A DNA stretch of 64,000 nucleotides from Bradyrhizobium sp. 141 (GTDB taxonomy: Bacteria > Pseudomonadota > Alphaproteobacteria > Rhizobiales > Xanthobacteraceae), in assembly GCF_023074055.1 (NCBI RefSeq), contig NZ_JADPKR010000062.1, positions 1 to 64,000 on the forward strand. The letters are read 5' to 3'. A model generated the notes under the pieces. The model did not search any database. It worked only from the letters and a program-made list of their open reading frames with translations, and was not told the DNA's origin. Shown here piece after piece: positions 8,734-17,674 of this stretch (its first letter is position 1; each line of letters begins with the position of its first letter). A program made the position numbers and the translations under genes.

Positions 8734-8750
8734 CTTAAGCCAAGCTTGAG
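8734..8750. promoter_or_regulatory. CTTAAG box 3, before DsbA pseudogene
   Basis: CTTAAG-ccaag-CTTGAG, one mismatch, 11-bp period, 51 bp upstream of the minus-strand pseudogene start at 8682. Confidence 0.62.
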
Positions 8751-9114
8751 GCGCGATGGTCAGATCTCCCCGGTGCAATCGCCGCCGCGCGCGTCAACGT
8801 CGGTGCGGCGCAACAGAAATCGGCGGCTCGCCGTTGAATTGGAGGGTCGCGTTGGCCACTGTTGAACTCACGGTTGATGGCAGCATGCTTGTGCTTTCTC
8901 GCTGCTCTCGCAACGACCAAAATCCCTATACTGGCCATTCAAGAAATGCCTGAGGATCATATCGAACGCCTCACCCGGTTTTGAAAGCATGCAAGACGCT
9001 CGAATCACACTCTCGACGTTTGTGTCGAATAGCGTGCCGTTGATCGCGCAGACTCTCTCTTATAGACGCAGAAATCGAGTCGGCGATCTACCTTCATTAC
9101 AAAGTGAGCCATAC
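8751..9114. other. Non-coding stretch with no recognised gene
   Basis: I see no convincing reading frame here. Short frames on both strands lack ribosome-binding sites and family resemblance. No CTTAAG pair or GTAAC-type promoter is visible before the DoxX gene at 9115. Confidence 0.5.
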
Positions 9115-9660
9115 ATGCCCAGGTCGAACGCCCCCTATCCCAATCACAGCATTCTCGAGATGATCGCCAAAGGACAGACTTTCATCTCGTTATCGGTTGC
9201 GCGTTGGGCTCCCGTACCTCTTCGTCTTATCGTCGGATACGGCTTTGCGGAACACGGCTTTGCCAAGCTCTTACGAGGTCCCGACAATTTCACGGGAATT
9301 CTGCATGCGATGGGCTTACCTGCTGCCAAGACGCTCGCGTTGCTCACGATCTGGACGGAAATAATCGGAGGTGCTTGTGTTGCGATCGGCGCACTCGTGC
9401 CGCTCGTCAGCATTCCGATGGCCATTGTGCTGCTGGTCGCGATCTTCACCGTGCACCTTCAATACGGCTTTTCTTCCATAAAGCTGCAAGCAATCGAAGC
9501 GACGGGGGCGCGCTTTGGCCAACCCGGCTATGAAACGGATCTGCTCTACCTTGCCTGCCTCATGGCGCTCGTCGTGGGCGGGAGCGGACCGCTCTCAGTC
9601 GATCGGTGGCTGGCGCGCCGAGTGAAGCGGCGTGTCCAACATGATGGTCGCGACGATTAA
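9115..9660 (+). CDS. DoxX-family membrane protein (second copy)
   Basis: 181 residues from ATG 9115; the frame is open from 8989. It is clearly paralogous to the 6852 protein: PLRLIVGYGFAEHGFAKLLR, then the same hydrophobic pattern and SVDRWLARR tail against SLDRWIEKA. Four TM segments. No CTTAAG box or strong ribosome-binding site is visible, so its control may differ from the first copy or it may have been separated from its promoter. A strong hairpin follows at 9679. Confidence 0.82.
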   Translation: MPRSNAPYPNHSILEMIAKGQTFISLSVARWAPVPLRLIVGYGFAEHGFAKLLRGPDNFTGILHAMGLPAAKTLALLTIWTEIIGGACVAIGALVPLVSIPMAIVLLVAIFTVHLQYGFSSIKLQAIEATGARFGQPGYETDLLYLACLMALVVGGSGPLSVDRWLARRVKRRVQHDGRDD

Positions 9661-9678
9661 ATCAACAAAGGAGGTCAT

Positions 9679-9711
9679 CGCTGCCTCCGCGGTAGGGACG
9701 CGGAGGCAGCG
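9679..9711. terminator. Bidirectional hairpin between convergent genes
   Basis: Perfect 13-bp stem: 9679-9691 (CGCTGCCTCCGCG) pairs with 9699-9711 across a 7-nt loop. It lies 19 bp after the DoxX stop and before the end of the convergent DsbD-alpha gene. There is no clear T-run, so termination efficiency is uncertain. Confidence 0.6.
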
Positions 9712-9764
9712 CATCGGGCCGATTGGCATGCGCGAAGCAAAGAAACAGCGCCTGGAGGGTCTTT

Positions 9765-10271
9765 CTATTCCTGTAGGCGGCGCGAAGCGTCATCCACGGA
9801 GCCGGCGGCATCAGCAAGACTTTCGCTTTGCGGCGGAACGATCGACAGTGTTGATAAGTCGATTGCCTTACGAATCGGCGGATAGCAGAACGTGTCCTGG
9901 CCGCAGCCCTTGTACGTGACAATCAACACTCCCCTCTCTGGCAGTTGTTCACCCACCGTGTCAGCCAATGCGAGGCCTCGATACACCTCGCGTATTCCTG
10001 AAATGCGGTATGGACCGAAACCTTCGAATTGTCCTTTCGAAGTCGCCAGCTTGATCATGCGTCCGTCGAGCGTGGCGCTAATCTCGTCGCGATACAGATA
10101 ATAACCCGGGGCAATCGTCCATGTGAGTTCGAGCCCGACTTCTTCCTCATCCCGCTGGACGTTCATTACGAAAGCCTCGTCCGGCTGGCGCGGCAGGAAG
10201 GCGGCGCCGGCCCCCACCGCGATCGGTGATGCTGCCAAGACAACCGCGAACAAAGCCCTTCTATGGGACAT
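9765..10271 (-). CDS. Stand-alone DsbD alpha (N-terminal) domain protein
   Basis: 168 residues; ATG 10271 follows a GAGGGAG site. A signal peptide (1-24) is followed by a single immunoglobulin-like DsbD alpha domain. It has TWTIAPGYYLYRDEI and the redox pair Cys123/Cys129 in YKGCGQDTFCYPPIRK, as in DsbD at 3448. No transmembrane or thioredoxin domain follows, so it should be a soluble periplasmic thiol carrier that needs a reductant such as the full DsbD. A perfect CTTAAG box lies 44 bp upstream. Confidence 0.88.
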   Translation of the reverse strand: MSHRRALFAVVLAASPIAVGAGAAFLPRQPDEAFVMNVQRDEEEVGLELTWTIAPGYYLYRDEISATLDGRMIKLATSKGQFEGFGPYRISGIREVYRGLALADTVGEQLPERGVLIVTYKGCGQDTFCYPPIRKAIDLSTLSIVPPQSESLADAAGSVDDASRRLQE

Positions 10272-10315
10272 CGAAACTCCCTCAAGTTTCCTGGGGCGGT
10301 GTGTGGTTGCTTCGG

Positions 10316-10332
10316 CTTAAGGCAGCCTTAAG
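10316..10332. promoter_or_regulatory. CTTAAG box 4, before DsbD-alpha gene
   Basis: Perfect CTTAAG-gcagc-CTTAAG, 11-bp period, ending 44 bp before the minus-strand start at 10271. Confidence 0.8.
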
Positions 10333-10443
10333 CGCTATCGGCTTGTAGCTAAGGCCGCGGCGTGGAGCGGCGGCGCCTGGCGAGCATAGGGAACACGCCC
10401 TCTCGGCGATCGACCGAGGCATCTATTCTCGACGACGCTCCCC

Positions 10444-11252
10444 TCAATTCGGGATCGCGCGCCAGGCGTGTTCGACCCATCCGGCAATCGGAAAATGACC
10501 GCCGGCATGCAGGCAGAGCTCCAAGACGCCACCGTCGGCTCGCCGAGCCGAGCGTTGGCATACCAAATGAAGGTCTTCGCTTCCGGTTAGGTGTGCTGGC
10601 TCTGCAGCATGGAGGACTGCAGTCTTTCCCAGGATAGAGAAGCTGTCGCGCACACTATCTTGCCGAATGCCTGGCTCCACTTCTCGTCCCTCGACCGGAA
10701 CAGTCTTGTCGGCCAGTCCATGCAGATGGAGAAGAACCGGGAGAGGTGCCGCACATTGATTTGGCGCAGGCGCCAGAAGGCACCGGACATCGGCGCGAAT
10801 GCCGCAAACAGGCGAGGTTCCCGGCAGGCCAAATACCACATCATGGACGCGCCCTGCGAAAATCCTGCGCCAAGCAGACGCTTCCGGTCGATTGGAAAGT
10901 GCTCGACGAGGTCGTCAACAACGGCGTGGACGTACTCAAAATCGTCGCGGTGATGCGTTGGCGACGAAGGAAACGACCATGTCTTCTGTTCACCGTTGAG
11001 CGCCACGAGAGCGATTCCGAGACGCTCCGCCGTGGCCGCCAGGGACGCATCGCTCATGACGTCTTCGGCGGCCTGTTGCCATCCGTGAAAGTAGATAACG
11101 GCTCCAAGCTGGCGGCCAGACGCGTTCGTCGGGAGCCGAATCCGATAGCTGCCCTCGGTTACGAGGCAATCGCTTGTAGCGCCGCATCCGAAGCTCGCTC
11201 TCCATGGAAGTGACGCGAGCAGGACGATCAATCCTGCACAGAGCCGTCTCAT
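10444..11252 (-). pseudogene. Frameshifted secreted PHB-depolymerase/LpqC-like esterase
   Basis: From ATG 11252 a signal peptide (MRRLCAGLIVLLASLP) leads into YRIRLPTNASGRQLGAVIYF, HGW and the nucleophile motif GAGFSQGASMMWYL. After APMSGAFW the frame is lost at about 10773. The adjacent frame continues with LPVLLHLHGLADKTVP and LELCLHAGGHFPIAGW, the expected C-terminal half with the catalytic His. Restoring one G in the GG of the TGG codon would mend it, so this is either a recent mutation or a homopolymer sequencing error. No CTTAAG box precedes it; it could be read from the 12034 gene upstream. Confidence 0.75.
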
Positions 11253-11440
11253 CGTGCCTGCCGCCCGCCGGGCAACGCGGGCACTGTCTACGCCCGCGTT
11301 CCGGGGTCGATGATGTTCCGTGCCCTCGCCAAAGCGGCGCCTTCCCATACTCATCCTCGCGAAGGTGAGGAGATCGACGAGCGAGAGATAAACCGAGTCA
11401 CGTTCTGGCTCTCAGCAATGAACGAGCCACTCAGTCCTGT

Positions 11441-12034
11441 TCAGGCCGAAAGCGGAATTCCAATGGATCGCGCCAACGCGGCGATCTGCCGCCATTGCCA
11501 GCAGACGATAATCGCGGCGCACGTCCAGACCGAGCATGCTTGCTTGAACAAGACGCCGCCATCGCCGTAGGGATCAACTCCCAGCGGGGTCGCGAGATGG
11601 AAGAAAATCGCGCCTGTCATAAGCAGCAACGCCCCGACCGCTCCCAATCCTTGAAGCGCCGGCGTTAAGATGAGTATTGAAGCCAGGATCTCGCAAAGAC
11701 CGACACCGATGCGCATCACGCTTTCATGGCCCTTAAAACCAAGCCAGTCGGTCAGGGTTATGAAGAGCTGCACACTGCCTTCGTCTCCAAAAAGCTTGTA
11801 TTGCTCATACCACAGAAAGATGAAGGCGACGTAAGCTGCTCCGATCCAGCGAATTCCAACGGTCAAGGGCAGCGTGCGCGATTTGGAAGACAAAACGGCC
11901 ACAAGCAGGACGAGAGGTAACACGATTCCCGCTATGCCAAACTGTGTAATGGCCGGGTTGCCGGTTGCGACAGCTGCGCCAATGAGAAACGTTCCCAAGA
12001 TGTCTCGGTCGTTGCTTGAGCCGGCGATCATCAT
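11441..12034 (-). CDS. DoxX-like multi-pass membrane protein
   Basis: 197 residues; ATG 12034 or 12031 behind AGGGGA. There are about five TM helices, with GIRWIGAAYVAFIFLWYEQY and ITLTDWLGF in the loops. The pattern fits DoxX-like/DUF417-type proteins (YkgB-like) better than a transporter. Exact family is uncertain and function unknown. A CTTAAG box sits 60 bp upstream, placing it in the thiol-redox regulon with the two other DoxX proteins. Confidence 0.62.
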   Translation of the reverse strand: MMIAGSSNDRDILGTFLIGAAVATGNPAITQFGIAGIVLPLVLLVAVLSSKSRTLPLTVGIRWIGAAYVAFIFLWYEQYKLFGDEGSVQLFITLTDWLGFKGHESVMRIGVGLCEILASILILTPALQGLGAVGALLLMTGAIFFHLATPLGVDPYGDGGVLFKQACSVWTCAAIIVCWQWRQIAALARSIGIPLSA

Positions 12035-12094
12035 ATTCCCCTAGTACAACCGCAATTTCTATCCGTTGAAGGACGCAGGACGTGAGCTGTCGAG

Positions 12095-12111
12095 CTTAAG
12101 GCAGTCTAAAG
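12095..12111. promoter_or_regulatory. CTTAAG box 5, before DoxX-like gene
   Basis: CTTAAG-gcagt-CTAAAG, one mismatch, 11-bp period, 60 bp before the minus-strand start at 12034. Confidence 0.62.
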
Positions 12112-12179
12112 AGGAGCAGCCTCCAGTGGGCTGCCCCATGTTTTGCTGCGCTTTGCTGGCAGTATTCAACCTTCCTGCT

Positions 12180-13568
12180 TCAGTGGAGAGTTGATTTTGT
12201 TGATGCCGCTGTGAGCGCCGCAAGTGCGCCCAGCCGTACCGAGGTTTGCTGCAGCCGATTCAGCCGGCTGACGGCAAACCGGTTCTTCCCCATCCGCGCT
12301 GCCAGCCGATGCGTGAGAAGGGTTGCGGCTTGTTCTTCGTCACCACTGCGAAGGAGACTCTCGATATAGACTTGCTCGAATAGATCGCGTTGAGCATTGC
12401 TGCCACCGATATCGGTCATGGTCGAACGGGCGGACGAGAGCCATTTCGCAGCTGCGATATAATCTCCATCCTGGAAGGAGAGGAGGCCACACGCGACCGT
12501 GCCACCACACCTGGCGGCGACCCGTCGCTCGTCGCTTGAGTTGGCAAAGGAGTCGTCTACGACACGGCGTGCGAGTTCGTCGGCGCTCTTCACCCGACCA
12601 GCACCGAGCAATGCCAAAACATAGTGCACGTCAGCGAATACGAGGCGCCCGTCGAATGCGCGCCTTTCGGCTCGGTCGGCTATAGCGTCCCAACGGTTTC
12701 CGACGTCGATTCCCTCATATTCGAGCCGGGCGAGTAGCGATGCACAGCTCGCGATATCGCGATAGTCGTCCGAGCAGTTGCCCGCCATGCTTTCATCGTA
12801 AAGAGCCGTCGCCTCGGCGAACTGACCAGCCTCCAGTTTGAACAAGGCGTGATGCCACGTTAGATGGAGACTGAAATTGTTCGCATGCGACCATTTCCCC
12901 CGATCCGACAACCATGCCATGCCTTCGTCAGCTCGCCCGGTCATTTCGAGGACATGTGCCACCGCATGTCGTCCCCAGACGTCTCGCGGCGCGAGATCGA
13001 CAGCTAGCCGCCCGGCATGCTCCGCCTCGGTGTACAGATGCCGCTCCTCGAGCGCGAAGGCCAGGCATCCTTGCGCATATCCGGAGTAGGGATGATGCCG
13101 CCCGAATGCGGGCACCACCCGCTGCAAGATGGCCAGCATCTGTGCCTGATCGCCCAGCGCAAAACGCAGCATATGCGCGAGTTTGATTGCCAATATGTCA
13201 CAAGGATATTCCGTAAGGACGCGCTCCAGAATGGTTGCGGACTTCCGAGGCGCGTCAAGAATCCACTGCTCAAGGGCCTGCAAAAACAGGCCCTCGCGCG
13301 TGTTGATGCCCCGGTTCGATTGCGCGCGCCAAGCCTCATCCATGCAAACCACCGCGGCGGGAACGAGATCGGCTCGAGCCAAGGACAGAAGCATCAATCC
13401 GTTTACGGCGTGCGCAAGCGCAAAGTCCGGGTCCAGAACGAGAATCCGCGCGATCCGGTCGGCTGCCGACGCATCATGAGACAAGATCGCTTCGACGGTC
13501 TCATTCCATGCTTCCCGTACTTCGTCACGTGTGACCGAAACAGCGTATCCAGATAGATCATTATACAT
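12180..13568 (-). CDS. TTC38-like tetratricopeptide repeat protein
   Basis: 462 residues with no signal peptide or TM segment, probably cytosolic. Helical TPR-like repeats run through most of the length, with HAVAHVLEMTGRADEGMAWL and LHLTWHHALFKLEAGQFAEA, the layout of the TTC38 family of unknown function. It lies 40 bp after the OpgC-like gene, on the same strand and without its own box, so it is probably the second gene of that operon. Confidence 0.72.
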   Translation of the reverse strand: MYNDLSGYAVSVTRDEVREAWNETVEAILSHDASAADRIARILVLDPDFALAHAVNGLMLLSLARADLVPAAVVCMDEAWRAQSNRGINTREGLFLQALEQWILDAPRKSATILERVLTEYPCDILAIKLAHMLRFALGDQAQMLAILQRVVPAFGRHHPYSGYAQGCLAFALEERHLYTEAEHAGRLAVDLAPRDVWGRHAVAHVLEMTGRADEGMAWLSDRGKWSHANNFSLHLTWHHALFKLEAGQFAEATALYDESMAGNCSDDYRDIASCASLLARLEYEGIDVGNRWDAIADRAERRAFDGRLVFADVHYVLALLGAGRVKSADELARRVVDDSFANSSDERRVAARCGGTVACGLLSFQDGDYIAAAKWLSSARSTMTDIGGSNAQRDLFEQVYIESLLRSGDEEQAATLLTHRLAARMGKNRFAVSRLNRLQQTSVRLGALAALTAASTKSTLH

Positions 13569-13608
13569 CGGGCGTCATCCAGCAGAGAGTAGGAGAATAA
13601 CATCGGCT

Positions 13609-14838
13609 TTAATTGGCATTGCGCATGAGCATGCATCCCGGGCAATCGAGGGCAGACGCTTGCGTTGGCGCTCTCCAAGGCGATTGCTTGAACCATCGGA
13701 CCAGCCGAGCCACTGCATAGAGCGCCGCGAATGCGATAAAATTGATTGCAGCCACGGCGAACTCCGAGCCTCCCGCAAGTTCTGCGAGGGTCGCGCCGAA
13801 GCGGGCCAGTACAACGCTGGCAAGAAAAGTGGCGAGGGATTGCTGGCCGATCAGAGTGACCATCCGGCCCACTCCCTTGCCGAGCTTTGTCCGCCAAGGG
13901 TCAATAAGGCTAACCACAACATACGCTAGTGCCAAGAAGTGTAAGATGCGGAGAGGATGAAGATCCGTCTTCTCTTGAGAGTTAAGCAAGAGATCGCGCA
14001 CATTGTCCAACTCGGGCCACCGTTCGAGAATGACCCAAAAAGACAAGGGAACGGATGCGGCGACAAAGATCGCGCATGCAAGGAAGAGCTTTGGTTCTGC
14101 AAGGCGCGGTACCGCAAGCCACTCCATCTTAATGGCGAAGCCGATAAAAAAGATCGCTTGCCACGCGAACGGATTGAGGAACCATCCGCTCCCGGTCCAA
14201 GGGTTACCCGGGAGGTTCAGCCCCGTTGACCACACAGCCGCATACAACAAGAAGCTAATGGCAAATGGCAGCAGCGGATGGATGCGGCGTGCCCCGATCA
14301 TGACCGGCACCATTGCTAGGATCGCGATATACATCGGCAGGATGTCGAGAAGATCAGGTTGCCAGGTCAGCGTTACGATGCCAAGGAGCGCCCGTCCCGG
14401 CTCCGTCAAAAGCGGACCGAATTGGGCGCGCAGAATGTCGAGACCGAAGATCGCATCGGAGGCCGCCGCGAGCGTAATCAACGCAAGGACGAGGCATAGC
14501 TCGGCCCAATAGACTTGCCAAATGCGATGGATGATGCGCGCTGTGCCGATTGACATGCCGCTCCGCATAAACGTTCCACCGAACGCAATCGCGCTAGCAA
14601 AGCCTGAACAGAACACGAATAGCTCGGCGCCCGACGAAAAACCGAAACGGGCTGGAATGAAGCCGTTCCAGCTGTTGCCCGGCATATGAGCGAGGAAGAT
14701 GATGAACATCGTGATGCCACGGAAGAAATCGAGCCGCTCATCCCTTGAGCGCGTCTGCAGCACGCGCAGCTTGCTGTCATCCACCGCTGGCGGTGAAGCG
14801 ACTGGCGTGGCGGTAAACTGGACTCTTCTGTCAGACAT
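13609..14838 (-). CDS. OpgC-like membrane acyltransferase
   Basis: 409 residues with about ten TM helices. The N-terminus ERLDFFRGITMFIIFLAHMP and the downstream FSSGAELFVFCSGF are the hallmarks of the OpgC domain. OpgC proteins add succinyl groups to osmoregulated periplasmic glucans. The substrate here is inferred; no opgGH genes are in the window. A perfect CTTAAG box lies 40 bp upstream and a TPR gene follows. Confidence 0.85.
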   Translation of the reverse strand: MSDRRVQFTATPVASPPAVDDSKLRVLQTRSRDERLDFFRGITMFIIFLAHMPGNSWNGFIPARFGFSSGAELFVFCSGFASAIAFGGTFMRSGMSIGTARIIHRIWQVYWAELCLVLALITLAAASDAIFGLDILRAQFGPLLTEPGRALLGIVTLTWQPDLLDILPMYIAILAMVPVMIGARRIHPLLPFAISFLLYAAVWSTGLNLPGNPWTGSGWFLNPFAWQAIFFIGFAIKMEWLAVPRLAEPKLFLACAIFVAASVPLSFWVILERWPELDNVRDLLLNSQEKTDLHPLRILHFLALAYVVVSLIDPWRTKLGKGVGRMVTLIGQQSLATFLASVVLARFGATLAELAGGSEFAVAAINFIAFAALYAVARLVRWFKQSPWRAPTQASALDCPGCMLMRNAN

Positions 14839-14878
14839 CTCACGCTCCCTCTGGGTGAGGGGCGTTTGCGAGCGTCAG

Positions 14879-14895
14879 CTTAAGGCAGGCTTAAG
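14879..14895. promoter_or_regulatory. CTTAAG box 6, before OpgC-like operon
   Basis: Perfect CTTAAG-gcagg-CTTAAG, 11-bp period, ending 40 bp before the minus-strand start at 14838. Confidence 0.8.
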
Positions 14896-15533
14896 GCCAG
14901 TTCCCGAAGTCGTTGAACCGTGGCGAGTACGGAGACGTGGAGCTGCGCGACGGGCGTTCAGGACGTTATCGGCTTAGAGAATCGCCGTGCGGGCGAAAGC
15001 TCCTTGCAATCCCTTTACGAAGGCACCAGGGGATGTTCAAGGCAGTTAAAGGCGATCGCCTATGGAGATCTCAGTGAATGACGGGCGGAGCTACTGGTAG
15101 GAGCACGGCGCACGAAACGTTACCGAGCTCCGAGCAACTTTCCCATATGCGCGCCGAACAGGCGAACGGGGTCGACCGCGGCAGGACGTATTTAATCATG
15201 AAGGCAGCAAACGTGTTTGCTGCCTCCGGGACTACGAGACCCTTCCGGCCGAGGCATCGAGGCCGATTCGGGCAACTTCTTCGGTATTCATCTGGCGGAC
15301 ACTCGATAAATTATAGCCCGCATTCTGTGATCCTTCGATCTTCATGCCACCAGGAGCCAGAACGATCACATCTTACGCCCGCGGGTTTCAATTCGGCATG
15401 CAAGACCGTGCCCAGCGATGTGACGCATTTCCTTCCATCGTTGACTTGAAACGGCGTGCAGAAAGTCGCTTGTGGCCTTTCATCTCTCATCTGGGGCCGC
15501 AAATTCACGACATCTGGCTCGCCGCGGGGCTGA
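14896..15533. other. Gene-poor spacer with a near-palindrome
   Basis: No convincing gene. A frame at 15078-15449 has no family resemblance. At 15203-15224 arms GGCAGCAAAC and GTTTGCTGCC flank a 2-nt centre, a 10-bp perfect inverted repeat that could be an operator or hairpin. Near 15036 TTCAAG-gcag-TTAAAG looks like a degenerate CTTAAG box with a 4-bp spacer and no gene behind it, which suggests a lost regulon member. Confidence 0.4.
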
Positions 15534-16145
15534 TCATCGTGCTGTCGCGGTCGCAGCCGGGGAAGCCGGCACACCGATGGCCACCCACTTATTCAAATCC
15601 GTTTGGGATTGCCGCTTGATATAGCGGTAACCAGTCTCGTACCAGGGAACGACAGCCGTGATTTCATTGTCGAGCACGAACTCGCCTTTGTCCGTTGTCA
15701 CCGTCAAGACGGCGTGTCCCTCATCGTTCTTGTCGCGGACCACGGTGACGAGCAGAGACTCTTGCGGCCACCCCGCATCGATCAGAATCTTCCGCTTCTG
15801 AAGAACATAGTCCTCGCAGTCGCCATAGCCGTCTGATGGATAGGACCACTTTTCGATGGCGCCCCAATGGTCGCTATCGGTGATTGGCTTGACCGTGTCG
15901 TTGACGTATTTGTTTACGCGTCCGAGGTCTGCCCACACCTTTTGCGTCATGACGATGTCGCGCGCCGACGTTGTCTTCGGCGCGCAATCGGACGGGTTAT
16001 CCGCACAAAACTGCACCCAACCCATCGGGGACGAAACGACAGAGCCAATCGCGACGCGACGGCTCGCCTCATCGGCATTGGCGGCTACGATCAGGAAAAG
16101 GAATGCGATGCTCGTGATCAGGATATTGGCGGTCTTGTAGACCAT
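15534..16145 (-). CDS. Transglutaminase-like cysteine peptidase (BTLCP/DUF920)
   Basis: 203 residues with a signal peptide (1-24, ending VAANADEA). The core GYGDCEDYVLQKRKIL has the catalytic Cys, DEGHAVLTV the His and VLDNE the Asp of the bacterial transglutaminase-like cysteine proteinase family (LapG relatives). It should act in the periplasm. It starts 60 bp after the receiver/DsbA fusion and probably shares its operon and CTTAAG box. Its catalytic thiol makes it another cysteine enzyme co-expressed with a disulfide reductase. Confidence 0.87.
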   Translation of the reverse strand: MVYKTANILITSIAFLFLIVAANADEASRRVAIGSVVSSPMGWVQFCADNPSDCAPKTTSARDIVMTQKVWADLGRVNKYVNDTVKPITDSDHWGAIEKWSYPSDGYGDCEDYVLQKRKILIDAGWPQESLLVTVVRDKNDEGHAVLTVTTDKGEFVLDNEITAVVPWYETGYRYIKRQSQTDLNKWVAIGVPASPAATATAR

Positions 16146-16205
16146 GATGCTCTCCTCGGCGTCTTGAGAGCATGAATGGCACAGAGGCTTTGAGAGGCTG
16201 ATACG

Positions 16206-17432
16206 TTATTGCCTCAAATTTGAGCTATTGCCGGCGACGGCCGAGAGTGCGGCCTGCATTCGGTCTACGCCCACCGCGCCGACAATGACCTGGTCGCCGA
16301 TTACAAACGCAGGTGTTCCGTTCACCCCGAGGGCTTCAGCCGTTACGAAGTTCTCGCGCAAAATGGCGTCAATGTCGGGATCCTTCAAATCGTGCCTGAG
16401 CTTCGTGGTGTCGATGCCCATGCCCGCTGCGGCTGAAAGCGCTAGATCGCCAGTCATTGATCCTTTGGCTTTCATTAAGGATGCGTAGTAGCGGCCTCGC
16501 AGCGCGAGGTCGTTGGTTTCGCGGGCCACAGCGAGCGCCAACCGGCTGGTATCGGTCGAGTCTTTCCCCAGAATTGGGAATTCACGAAGAACTACGCGCA
16601 GGTCAGGATTGGTGTCGACCAACCTCTGGATGTCGCCGACCGAATTGCGACAGAACGGGCAGTTGTAATCGAAGAAGGCAACCAGACTTACCTTTCCGTT
16701 TGGATTGCCGATGATTGTGCTCCCCCGTGAGGACAGCAGCTGCTCCCTGTACTTCGCAAGCACTCTTGCTTGATCGGCTTTCTGAAGCTGTTCGGATCGT
16801 CTCTCCAGCTCCAAACTAGCATCCCGCAGGACTTCCGGGTTTTGAAGCAGATACTCTTTGACGACTTCGCCGACGGCCTGTCGTTGCTCGGGACTTAAGG
16901 GCAAAGTCAGCTGTTCCGAATGGGCAGACGCACTCAGAAGCGCCAACGTGGCAAATAACATGATCGAAAGCGCTGTCCGCGGAATGATCGCCCGCACCTT
17001 GAGCCCAGGTTCTGTCGCTCGACTATTCATGTCACTCCATGTCCTTGCGGATGGGCTTGCAGGCGGCTCATACCGCAACCGGCGAATGAGCGCACGAAGC
17101 CGGGCCACCATTTCATGGAAATCGAAGGGCTTTACGAGGCAAGCGTCTACGCCCGCCTCGAACCAGCGAACCCGTTCCTCGGCGCCATCGACCGTGGTCA
17201 AGAGGAGAATCGGAATGCGATCGCCGGCTGCCCTGCAGTCAGCAAGAAATCCTGCGCCTGATGCATCGAAGCGCATCCAATCCAGGACGATTGCATCGTA
17301 GTTCGAGGTGATGAGATACGTCTTTGGATCCAGACCGATCTGAACCTCGTCGACCTTAAACCCCAGACGGCTCAATCCGGACGTGAGGCCCGCGCGCGAC
17401 GAAGGGCCGTCTCCTACAAGGAGGATACGCAT
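16206..17432 (-). CDS. Response-regulator receiver fused to ScsC-like DsbA protein
   Basis: About 408 residues from ATG 17432 (AGGAG site). Residues 1-115 are a receiver: phospho-acceptor Asp51 in IVLDWMRF and Lys in LVKPFDFHE, but the N-terminal acidic pair is degraded to VGDGPS. No DNA-binding domain follows. Instead a hydrophobic signal-like segment (RTALSIMLFATLALLSASA) leads into a DsbA domain with an ScsC-like N-terminal helix region and FFDYNCPFCRNS (Cys258/261). A receiver and a periplasmic DsbA cannot work in one compartment as a single soluble protein. An internal ATG at 17030 with GGAG four bases before it would yield the exported DsbA alone, so the two halves may be made separately. 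Confidence 0.8.
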   Translation of the reverse strand: MRILLVGDGPSSRAGLTSGLSRLGFKVDEVQIGLDPKTYLITSNYDAIVLDWMRFDASGAGFLADCRAAGDRIPILLLTTVDGAEERVRWFEAGVDACLVKPFDFHEMVARLRALIRRLRYEPPASPSARTWSDMNSRATEPGLKVRAIIPRTALSIMLFATLALLSASAHSEQLTLPLSPEQRQAVGEVVKEYLLQNPEVLRDASLELERRSEQLQKADQARVLAKYREQLLSSRGSTIIGNPNGKVSLVAFFDYNCPFCRNSVGDIQRLVDTNPDLRVVLREFPILGKDSTDTSRLALAVARETNDLALRGRYYASLMKAKGSMTGDLALSAAAGMGIDTTKLRHDLKDPDIDAILRENFVTAEALGVNGTPAFVIGDQVIVGAVGVDRMQAALSAVAGNSSNLRQ

Positions 17433-17470
17433 GAGAAAGGCTCCTGTTCTCCCTTCCCTCAATTGCGAAG

Positions 17471-17487
17471 CTTAACGCAAACTTAAG
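17471..17487. promoter_or_regulatory. CTTAAG box 7, before receiver/DsbA fusion
   Basis: CTTAAC-gcaaa-CTTAAG, one mismatch, 11-bp period, 38 bp before the minus-strand start at 17432. It probably drives the fusion gene and the cysteine peptidase at 15534. Confidence 0.68.
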
Positions 17488-17674
17488 CCAGTAACTTTCT
17501 CAGGTCTCACGACTGACCGCCCGTCCCACACGAGAAGTGTTGGAGATCGCCGAGGATTTCGGTTGCATGGCGCCAATCGTGGGGCGGCTCTCAGATCAGT
17601 TGTTCAACGCTTTTTTAACATAGTTCGTTAGGCGCAGCCGCCCCTGCGGCAACCGGAGTAGGCCAGCCGATCGA

